A stretch of DNA of 7,064 nt from positions 1-7,064 of the forward strand of contig JACMKH010000046.1 in NCBI GenBank assembly GCA_014380205.1, in the 5' to 3' direction. The DNA is from Sphingomonadaceae bacterium. Its GTDB lineage: Bacteria > Pseudomonadota > Alphaproteobacteria > Sphingomonadales > Sphingomonadaceae. Made by a program: the position numbers and the translations under genes. Position 1 is the first letter of the stretch. Each line of letters opens with the position of its first letter. The notes under the pieces are model-generated. The model did no database searches. It had not been told where the DNA came from and saw only the letters and a list, made by a program, of their open reading frames with translations. Shown here in pieces: positions 1 to 7,006 of this stretch.

Positions 1-232
1 CCGCGCGCCGCCACGCGACCAGCCCGAGGCTCGTCCGCGCCTCGCGCTGCGCCGTCTCCCACTGCTCGGCGAATCCCGCATCGCGCGCGCGCAGCCGATA
101 CGCCGAGGTCGCGGACAACCCCGCCTCGCGGCACGCATCCGCGACGCACCCGCTCACCCGCAACGCCTCGATATACCCCCGCCGCCGCTCCGCCGTAGAC
201 CCGTCACGCCGCGCCCGCTGCCCCGCCGCCAT
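1..232 (-). CDS. Small helix-turn-helix protein, C-terminus beyond the left edge
   Basis: An open frame runs leftward from ATG at 232 for 77 codons without a stop and leaves the window. The start is supported by a strong purine-rich ribosome site (GGGGAGGAG) about 4 bases upstream. The N-terminus is basic (MAAGQRARRDGSTAERRR). Residues of roughly 19-50 read as a helix-turn-helix: an alanine- and cysteine-containing helix (VADACREAGLS) followed by ATSAYRLRAR, then FAEQWETAQREA. Short proteins of this form are familiar from sphingomonads and resemble the DNA-binding part of phage terminase small subunits and transposase-like HTH domains. Role: probably DNA binding; target unknown. The codons are very G+C-rich, like the core genes on the right and unlike the adjoining cassette. 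It is divergent from that cassette, and the SOS-type box at 308-322 lies 76 bases upstream of its start, so it could also be under that control. The protein could be a complete small regulator or the start of something longer. Confidence 0.7.
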   Translation of the reverse strand, partial: MAAGQRARRDGSTAERRRGYIEALRVSGCVADACREAGLSATSAYRLRARDAGFAEQWETAQREARTSLGLVAWRRA

Positions 233-244
233 CCGCTCCTCCCC

Positions 245-270
245 GCGATAAGGAGCGCCCCAGCTATCGC
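245..270. repeat. Inverted repeat GCGATA-N14-TATCGC upstream of the HTH gene
   Basis: GCGATA at 245-250 is matched exactly by its reverse complement TATCGC at 265-270, with 14 bases between. It sits just upstream of the ribosome site of the leftward helix-turn-helix gene, where an autoregulatory operator could lie. A six-base arm pair is short enough to occur by chance in this composition, so function is only a guess. Confidence 0.2.
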
Positions 271-307
271 ATAACGGGGGGTGTAGGAAAGCGGTTTGCG
301 ACGAAAC

Positions 308-322
308 GTTCTATTTTTGTTC
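308..322 (+). promoter_or_regulatory. Probable LexA (SOS) box, GTTC-N7-GTTC
   Basis: The sequence GTTCTATTTTTGTTC is an exact direct repeat of GTTC separated by seven bases, with an A/T-only spacer. This is the established LexA recognition form of alphaproteobacteria (GTTC-N7-GTTC, or GAAC-N7-GAAC on the other strand), which differs from the palindrome of Escherichia coli. It lies in the only intergenic stretch between the leftward helix-turn-helix gene (start 232, 76 bases away) and the rightward cassette (start 461, 138 bases away), so it could repress either or both. Fixing eight bases gives a low but not negligible chance match, about 0.2 expected in the whole window on two strands and far less in this 228-base gap. 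No convincing -35/-10 pair could be placed with confidence. The rest of 233-460 holds nothing else that I recognise. Confidence 0.5.
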
Positions 323-460
323 CTGATCGCACAGGGCGTCCCTCTTCGGTATTGCGATCGGCCCAGTCGACATCTAGCGAGTTATCGCCGGGCAATCCAC
401 AAGCGCGTCGCTTGAATCACCATCGGTCCCGGTATCGCATCCTTAGGGATGGAGCATCCA

Positions 461-847
461 ATGTGCGAACCACAATTTTGCGTTTTGGAGTATCGTTATC
501 GGGACGCCTCGAATTTCAAAATGCACGCCAGCGTGCTCCTTTCAGGTTCTTGCCGAGCGCGCGATTCCGATCTGATTCGCAGCACGCTTTGGTGCGGAGA
601 ACTGTTCATACCTGAGCAGGTCGGAATCGGGCCGCTTCAGCACGATTTTGAGGAATATTCCGGCGTACCCAGCCGGGACGACCATGTGTGGCACGAATTT
701 GTCGCCCTCCGGCCGGCGAGCCAGGATGAGGCGGACAATCTTGTCTGTGCAGGGCAAAAATCGGTTCTGCTGACCGCCTTCCAAAACGTTAGTCGTTGGG
801 ATGAGCGGCTTTCGGAAATTTATCCGAACCTGATGGCTGACGGTTGA
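461..847 (+). CDS. Uncharacterised 128-residue protein, first gene of the accessory cassette
   Basis: I do not recognise a named family. ATG at 461 is preferred because GGAG at 451-454 lies six bases upstream. An in-frame ATG at 449 overlaps that ribosome site and would add only four residues. The protein has no signal peptide or membrane segment and is likely cytosolic. It has a strand-like opening with the motif YRYRDASNFK (residues 11-20), then GELFIPEQVGI (46-56) and an acidic, histidine- and tryptophan-containing stretch DDHVWHEF (73-80). The pattern of short charged motifs and a compact length suggests a folded single domain, possibly a partner or regulator of the next gene product. It ends at TGA 845-847, closely followed by the DUF3883 gene, so the two are probably co-transcribed. 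Codons are more A/T-rich than in acnA (for example AAT, TTT, GAA), which suggests acquisition by transfer. Confidence 0.7.
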   Translation: MCEPQFCVLEYRYRDASNFKMHASVLLSGSCRARDSDLIRSTLWCGELFIPEQVGIGPLQHDFEEYSGVPSRDDHVWHEFVALRPASQDEADNLVCAGQKSVLLTAFQNVSRWDERLSEIYPNLMADG

Positions 848-880
848 CGGTTGTCCGATGGCGGCCAATGCTCTTCTTGG

Positions 881-1717
881 ATGAGCCACCACGATCTCCA
901 CGGAACCGACTGGTCGGACAACGAGATTGATCTGATCGTTGCCGATTATTTTGAGATGCTCGGCTGCGAGCTATCGCGTCAGTCCTACATCAAGGCGCAC
1001 CACAACGCCGCGCTGCAAGAGATCACCGGTCGCAAGCGAGGATCCATCGAGTTCAAGCATCAGAACATAAGCGCCGTTCTCCTCCGTCTCGGGCTCCCGT
1101 GGATTCCGGGCTACAAACCGATGGCCAATTTTCAGAATGCCTTGATTGACGGGATCGGCCGCTTCTTGAGCGCGCGGGGCGATATCACGCCGGTCTATGC
1201 GGTGAGCCAAGCCGTCGCGGAAGAACATGCTCTCTGGTTTGGGCCACCGCCTGCGTTTCAGCAGCAGGATGAGGCTGAAGCGACTGAATCGCTGAAAAGG
1301 TTGGTCCGCAAATTCGATCCCGCCGAACGAGACGCACGGAATCGAGAATTAGGCAAGCGTGGTGAGGCGCTTGTGTTTGAGCATGAGCGCCGACGTCTCA
1401 CGGCCGGGGGGCGCGATGACCTCGCGCGCCGATTGCGGTGGACGTCGCAAGAGGATGGCGACGGAGCGGGATACGACATTCGATCATTTGAACTCAATGG
1501 AAGGGATCGACTGATTGAGGTCAAAACAACCATCGGCCATGCGCTTACGCCATTCTTCATCAGCGAGAACGAGCGATCTTTCAGCGAAGAGCGCATGGAC
1601 GCTTTCCGGCTCCTGCGGCTCTATGATTTTGCTCAGAAACCTTCGGCATTCGAGCTGTCACCGCCGCTTGGTGATTGGATCCGCTTGAATCCCGCCGTCT
1701 ATCGCGCGCATTTCTAG
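881..1717 (+). CDS. DUF3883 domain protein, PD-(D/E)XK nuclease-like
   Basis: A 278-residue protein with two parts (numbered from ATG 881). Residues about 11-95 match a recurrent N-terminal module seen with DUF3883: a Trp near the start (DWSDNEID), IVADYFEMLGCEL, GSIEFKHQNISAVL (54-67) and LGLPWIPGYKP. Residues about 155-278 are DUF3883 (PF13020): GKRGEALVFEHE with Glu162, GDGAGYDIRSF with Asp199, IEVKTT with Glu213 and Lys215, then PFFISENE. The E...D...ExK set is the signature of the restriction-endonuclease-like fold, so metal-dependent DNA cleavage is plausible but unproven. Related domains occur in restriction and other anti-phage loci. The start is uncertain: ATG 881 has no clear ribosome site, and an in-frame TTG at 851, three bases after the upstream stop, would add ten residues and suggest translational coupling. 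It is the central gene of the cassette. The next gene follows after a 56-base gap. Confidence 0.85.
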   Translation: MSHHDLHGTDWSDNEIDLIVADYFEMLGCELSRQSYIKAHHNAALQEITGRKRGSIEFKHQNISAVLLRLGLPWIPGYKPMANFQNALIDGIGRFLSARGDITPVYAVSQAVAEEHALWFGPPPAFQQQDEAEATESLKRLVRKFDPAERDARNRELGKRGEALVFEHERRRLTAGGRDDLARRLRWTSQEDGDGAGYDIRSFELNGRDRLIEVKTTIGHALTPFFISENERSFSEERMDAFRLLRLYDFAQKPSAFELSPPLGDWIRLNPAVYRAHF

Positions 1718-1773
1718 GTCCGGGGCTCACGCTGTCCGACCGAGCGCGCGAAGCGCGGAACGTGTAGGCTTGC

Positions 1774-2616
1774 GTGGTGCTCGACCAGGATCTTTCTCGC
1801 CGGCTCGGCCGGTTGCTACGCGGAGAACGCCGCAGCGAGGATCTCGACCGGCTATTTCTCGCGCTACGCGAGCGCCATGGTGCACACCCGAGTGTGCGCG
1901 AGATCGGCGATTTTGTCGCCCACCGTGACCAGCGAGAGAAGGGTCCAGTCACACAAAAGGCGCGCGACGTCTTTACGAGCTTCCAATCGTGGCTGCGAAT
2001 CAGCGTTATGCGTGAGCCCTTTACGCTTGCTGACATCCGCAAAGTTGCCGAAGCGAATCTACGCAATGCCACCGACGCGCAGCTTGAGGCTCGCCTAGGG
2101 CTTAAGCGAGCGGTCGTGAAATCCGTCTTGGCCCAAGCGCTCAACAAGGCTGAAAAAGGTAGGGATGCGACACCACGCGAGCGCAAAACGGTCGACTATC
2201 TTGGTGGTGCATTCATCTGGAACCCTGCCTTTACCGATATCGAGGTCGTCGAAGACTTACTGCACGTCCTCGGCGATACGGGTTTGCTACAGAAGGCCGA
2301 TCATGCCGCCTTTCACACGCTATCTGAATTCATCACACTCTACGTATTGACGCTCATGCATGGATCGGCGGTGTTGCTCGAGAACGGTGATCGCGCGGAT
2401 TTGGTCGCCGGGTTCGCCAATGCCGAGGGCCGGCTCGAGGTGAAGGCGGTGCTTACCGTTAACGACTTGAAAAAGCCTGTATTCGCGCCCGCATGCCTGT
2501 TTTGGACGACGCTCCTAGGCACCGCGTATTGCGCGCCGGAGTTGCTCTATGATCCCTCTGATTGGCAGGGCCCGCTCGAAATCAATCGTGATGGCAAGCT
2601 CGCACCGCTTCGCTGA
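1774..2616 (+). CDS. Uncharacterised 280-residue protein, third cassette gene
   Basis: I cannot assign a family. An in-frame stop (TAG 1765-1767) limits the start to GTG at 1774 or the adjacent GTG at 1777. Neither has a good ribosome site; TAGG at 1765-1768 is the nearest purine run. The N-terminal third is helical and basic (LSRRLGRLLRGERRSEDLDRL) and continues with VREIGDFVAHRDQREKGPVT (about residues 41-60). The middle is rich in Ala, Lys and Arg. The last third (about 150-280) looks like a compact mixed domain with FHTLSEFITLYVLTLMHGSAVLL and PACLFWTTLLGTAYCAPELLYDP. Hydrophobic stretches are present but not long enough to be convincing membrane spans. A weak hairpin (CGCGC-GAA-GCGCG, 1745-1757) lies in the gap before it but lacks a T-run. 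Same strand, close spacing and similar codon use link it to the two preceding genes, so a role in the same system is likely but inferred. Confidence 0.75.
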   Translation: MVLDQDLSRRLGRLLRGERRSEDLDRLFLALRERHGAHPSVREIGDFVAHRDQREKGPVTQKARDVFTSFQSWLRISVMREPFTLADIRKVAEANLRNATDAQLEARLGLKRAVVKSVLAQALNKAEKGRDATPRERKTVDYLGGAFIWNPAFTDIEVVEDLLHVLGDTGLLQKADHAAFHTLSEFITLYVLTLMHGSAVLLENGDRADLVAGFANAEGRLEVKAVLTVNDLKKPVFAPACLFWTTLLGTAYCAPELLYDPSDWQGPLEINRDGKLAPLR

Positions 2617-2716
2617 CGGCGTCGAGAGATTAAGGCTGCTCCTCGTTGAGGCTGGTGACCGGCTTGACGAGCGGCTGGGGCCGCGTTTCGGCGAAACTTT
2701 AGCGCCCACTCGTTAG
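2591..2716 (+). CDS. Possible 41-residue small protein overlapping the preceding gene end
   Basis: An ATG-started frame of 41 codons begins inside the last 26 bases of the 280-residue gene and stops at TAG 2714-2716. The peptide (opening MASSHRFADGVERLRLLLVE, then AGDRLDERLGPRFGE) looks like a charged amphipathic helix and uses ordinary codons, so it reads like coding sequence rather than random frame. There is no evident ribosome site, but the overlap would allow translational coupling to the upstream gene. Alternatives are a remnant of a longer gene cut off at the islet edge, or chance. The rest of the 2617-2746 gap holds only a weak GTTTC-GGC-GAAAC hairpin followed by TTT (2685-2700), too short to call a terminator. 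Confidence 0.25.
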   Translation: MASSHRFADGVERLRLLLVEAGDRLDERLGPRFGETLAPTR

Positions 2717-2746
2717 GCGCATTCGCTCCAATTCATGCTCCGCCCT

Positions 2747-3160
2747 TTACCTCAAGGCCGCCTTGCTCCCCCGCACGGCTCGCAAAGTTTCCACCTCCTC
2801 GGGATGTCGCGCCAGTATCTCGATCAGCCCCACCGCCGCATCCGAGGGCGCCATCGCGCCGCTCTCATATTTCTGGAACGCGCGCTTGCCGCCGCCGATG
2901 ATCGCGCCGGCCTCCTGCTGGGTCAGCTTGAGCCGCTTGCGTACCGAGCGCACGCGGCTCGCATATTGGGTGCGCAACTCGCGGTAAACGCGATCGGATT
3001 CGGCGAGGTCCGCGCCCGAATGGATGGCGTCGCCGTCGTCGTCGGGATACCAGCCCGGCACATCGACCGTGCGCGTCAGCGATCCGAAACGGATCGTCTC
3101 GGGCCGCACCTCGCGGCGCAGCGTCTTGCCCGTGTCGGGGTGGATGCGCGTTTTGGTCAT
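2747..3160 (-). CDS. mqsA: MqsA-family antitoxin, variant without zinc cysteines
   Basis: A 137-residue antitoxin that should neutralise the MqsR toxin encoded just upstream and repress the shared operon. The C-terminal half is a clear XRE-like helix-turn-helix aligning with E. coli MqsA: VRSVRKRLKLTQQEAGAIIG (70-89), then GGGKRAFQKYESG (89-101) and a closing LIEILARHPEEVETLR. The N-terminal half keeps recognisable family features (GWYPDDDGDAIHSG at 36-49) but contains no cysteine at all, whereas E. coli MqsA binds zinc through Cys3, Cys6, Cys37 and Cys40. The positions that read DNA in E. coli (Asn97, Arg101) align with Arg93 and Lys97 here. The start ATG at 3160 lies one base after the toxin stop, with AAGGAG eight bases upstream inside the toxin's last codons, so translation is probably coupled. 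This cysteine-free form seems to be a recurring alphaproteobacterial variant, from memory rather than a search. Confidence 0.88.
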   Translation of the reverse strand: MTKTRIHPDTGKTLRREVRPETIRFGSLTRTVDVPGWYPDDDGDAIHSGADLAESDRVYRELRTQYASRVRSVRKRLKLTQQEAGAIIGGGKRAFQKYESGAMAPSDAAVGLIEILARHPEEVETLRAVRGSKAALR

Positions 3161-3161
3161 C

Positions 3162-3488
3162 TCATTGCTCCTTGAACGATGTCAGCACGATGTCGGTCAG
3201 CGTCTCGCCCGCGAACTTGAGATAGAGGTCCAGCCCGTCGAATGAGGTGACATAGGTGTCGTGCCAGCAGCGCGGATTGCGCGGATGGTGCGCGGTCTCC
3301 GATTTCACGAAGTCGCCGTGCTCCAGCGCCCGAACCACCTCAACCACCTCTTCGAGCGAAAACCCCAGTGATCGCGCAGACCGCAAAGCCGTTGTCGTGA
3401 TCTCCAGATCGTGTACGCTATCGAACCGCGTCTGGATCGCCTTCAGATCGTGATGCGGCTTGCGCTTGACGGTCACCGACACAGCCAT
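3162..3488 (-). CDS. mqsR: MqsR-family toxin, mRNA interferase
   Basis: A 108-residue type II toxin, expected to cleave mRNA (E. coli MqsR cuts at GCU) when MqsA is lost. It has the RelE-like MqsR layout: KRKPHHDLKAIQTRF near the start (compare MEKRTPHTRLSQVKK in E. coli), a helical middle, LEHGDFVKSETAH, CWHDTYV, LDLYLKF and the family-typical ending VLTSFKEQ. Of the proposed active-site residues in E. coli, Lys56, Tyr81 and Lys96 correspond to Lys62, Tyr89 and Lys106 here. The Gln68 position is His76. The length is near the 98 residues of the E. coli protein, with a slightly longer N-terminus and an insertion (HHPRNPRC). It precedes the antitoxin gene, the order known for mqsRA and the reverse of most type II pairs. 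The start codon ATG lies within the operator palindrome, and the AAGG of that palindrome is the likely ribosome site. Confidence 0.9.
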   Translation of the reverse strand: MAVSVTVKRKPHHDLKAIQTRFDSVHDLEITTTALRSARSLGFSLEEVVEVVRALEHGDFVKSETAHHPRNPRCWHDTYVTSFDGLDLYLKFAGETLTDIVLTSFKEQ

Positions 3489-3505
3489 ACACCTTCAAGG
3501 TGTAT
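3487..3505. promoter_or_regulatory. Predicted MqsA operator, perfect palindrome at the mqsR start
   Basis: ATACACCTTCAAGGTGTAT is a perfect inverted repeat of nine-base arms around one central base. Its core ACCT-N3-AGGT equals the arm spacing and sequence of the E. coli mqsRA operator (AACCT-N3-AGGTT). On the minus strand the last bases form the mqsR start codon and AAGG is its likely ribosome site, so a bound repressor would cover both the promoter's downstream edge and the translation start. TATACA on the minus strand (3505-3500) could serve as a -10 element, which would give a very short leader. Confidence 0.75.
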
Positions 3506-3519
3506 ATGCAAGCTCTGAA

Positions 3520-3597
3520 ATGATCCCCGTCATCGCCCGCATCTGGCGCCGCCGTCGCCCTTTCCGCGACCGCCGCCCCCTGCTAAGCCTCGCCTGA
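3520..3597 (+). CDS. Possible arginine-rich leader peptide upstream of acnA
   Basis: An ATG-started frame of 25 codons lies between the mqsRA operator and the acnA leader hairpins and stops three bases before the first hairpin. It is strongly arginine-rich (IWRRRRPFRDRRPLLSLA). No ribosome site is apparent and arginine-rich frames are common in this base composition, so chance is the likelier explanation. It is listed because its placement directly before paired hairpins resembles an attenuator leader. Confidence 0.12.
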   Translation: MIPVIARIWRRRRPFRDRRPLLSLA

Positions 3598-3599
3598 CC

Positions 3600-3645
3600 G
3601 CCGGGCCTGTCCCCCTTCCGCCCGGCTCAAAGTACCCACTTTGAG
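3600..3645 (+). promoter_or_regulatory. Two adjacent hairpins in the acnA leader
   Basis: GCCGGGC (3600-3606) pairs exactly with GCCCGGC (3620-3626) across a 13-base loop. Sharing base 3626, CTCAAAGT (3626-3633) pairs exactly with ACTTTGAG (3638-3645) across the four-base loop ACCC. The second stem ends nine bases before the acnA ATG and next to its weak ribosome site (GACGAG, 3645-3650). It could be an RNA structure controlling initiation, or a protein operator overlapping the transcription start. No T-run follows, so neither is a standard terminator. The regulator is unknown. Confidence 0.45.
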
Positions 3646-3654
3646 ACGAGAACC

Positions 3655-6330
<2,676 letters not shown>

Positions 6331-6335
6331 GCGCG

Positions 6336-6593
6336 ATGACGATCGCTATCGAGATCATCGGCTGGGCGGGCGCGGGGCTGATCCTGCTCGCCTATCTGCT
6401 GCTCTCGAGCGAGCGGCTCACGGGGCGGTCGCGCGCCTATCAGTGGATGAACGTCGTCGGCGCGCTGTGCTTCATCGTCAACAGCGGCTGGAACGGCGCG
6501 ATCCCCTCGGCCGCCCTCAACGTGGTGTGGATGGGGATCGGGCTGGTGACGTTGTGGCGAGTCAGGGCTGAGGCGCGGCCGGCGCGAAATTGA
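6336..6593 (+). CDS. Small three-helix inner-membrane protein, CBU_0592-like
   Basis: An 85-residue protein with three hydrophobic segments at about residues 5-24, 37-54 and 57-75, joined by a short basic loop (SSERLTGRSRAYQWMN), and a charged, non-conserved tail. The motifs EIIGWAGAGLILLAYLLLSS, NVVGALCFIVNSGWNG and ALNVVWMGIGLVTLWR match the small membrane family annotated as CBU_0592-like, whose function is unknown. ATG 6336 begins five bases after the acnA stop. The nearest purine-rich run (GAGGAAG, 6312-6318) is too far upstream, so translational coupling to acnA is likely. Its last 32 bases overlap the end of a gene on the other strand. The C-terminal part of a second, diverged copy is present in inverted orientation at the right edge of the window. 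Confidence 0.85.
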   Translation: MTIAIEIIGWAGAGLILLAYLLLSSERLTGRSRAYQWMNVVGALCFIVNSGWNGAIPSAALNVVWMGIGLVTLWRVRAEARPARN

Positions 6594-6936
6594 GCCGGCC
6601 GACCTCGCGGATCGGCGCATCCTCGCCGAGCCGCCCCTCGACGAGCTCATAGCCGAGCAGTGCGAAGGTGCGCGGGCCGAGGAAGATCGGGCGGGCGTTG
6701 CCGTACCAGTCGACGCACGAGGCCTGGCAATTGTCGTCGGTCACGCCGCGGACCTCGGCGGCGAGCTCGCCCGCGGGGGAGAAGCGGCGGTCGGTGCGGC
6801 GCAGGAAGAGCATCGCGGCGGCGCTGCCGAAGAAGCGGTGGTAGCTCGGCTCGACCGCGCGCGCGATCGGCAGACCGAGCACGCCCGAGGCGCCGTCGGG
6901 AGAGCCCGGATCGGGACGGAAGAAGAAGGCGTGGCT
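6562..6936 (-). pseudogene. C-terminal fragment of a beta-propeller-like secreted protein, broken at its 5' side
   Basis: About 124 codons of the 3' end of a larger gene. The frame reads SHAFFFRPDP, then SYHRFFGSAAAMLFLRRTD, RFSPAGELAAEVRGVTDDNC, SCVDWYGNARPIFLGPRTFA and LLGYELVEGRLGEDAPIREV. It resembles the end of sphingomonad proteins annotated as beta-propeller domain-containing (PF09826 type), which are normally several hundred residues; I assign this from memory with moderate confidence. Two cysteines seven residues apart in TDDNCQASCVDW suit an extracytoplasmic protein. The expected upstream part is missing: to the right of about 6936 the DNA becomes the inverted copy of this same gene's end, and the frame soon meets a TAG at 6976-6978 that belongs to another gene. 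No proper start exists (only TTG at 6973-6975, in antisense sequence), so the fragment is unlikely to be expressed as it stands. Confidence 0.6.
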
Positions 6937-7006
6937 GCGCGAGGACGCGCCGATCCGCGAGATCGGCCGCCTCAACTACGCTCCCGGCGCGGTCCGGCCT
7001 GACTGA
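6935..7006 (+). pseudogene. Terminal fragment of a second beta-propeller-like gene copy, opposite strand
   Basis: On the plus strand the frame ending at TGA 7004-7006 reads EDAPIREIGRLNYAPGA and then VRPD. This is clearly homologous to EDAPIREVGRLNFAPAA at the end of the minus-strand fragment. Only about 23 codons are present; homology is lost to the left of about 6935, where the other copy begins. Synonymous and conservative differences show a diverged copy rather than an exact foldback. It overlaps the inverted membrane-protein copy tail to tail by 31 bases, as in the left-hand pair (32 bases). Confidence 0.65.

Noticed and set aside
449..460. Upstream ATG start for the first cassette gene
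   Set aside because: The GGAG ribosome site at 451-454 overlaps this ATG and is correctly spaced for ATG 461 instead.
542..901. Minus-strand frame of 119 codons opposite the first cassette gene
   Set aside because: The plus-strand gene has a ribosome site, close spacing to the DUF3883 gene and conserved-looking motifs; the minus frame has none of these.
1581..2186. Minus-strand frame of 201 codons spanning the gap between cassette genes two and three
   Set aside because: Serine- and arginine-rich translation, no domain, no ribosome site; it overlaps two better supported plus-strand genes.
2685..2700. Hairpin GTTTC-GGC-GAAAC with TTT as a terminator for the cassette
   Set aside because: A five-base stem and three T residues are too weak to call, and it falls inside the possible small frame at 2591-2716.
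2735..3175. Plus-strand frame of 146 codons opposite mqsA
   Set aside because: Antisense to a clearly recognised antitoxin gene; its product shows no family features.
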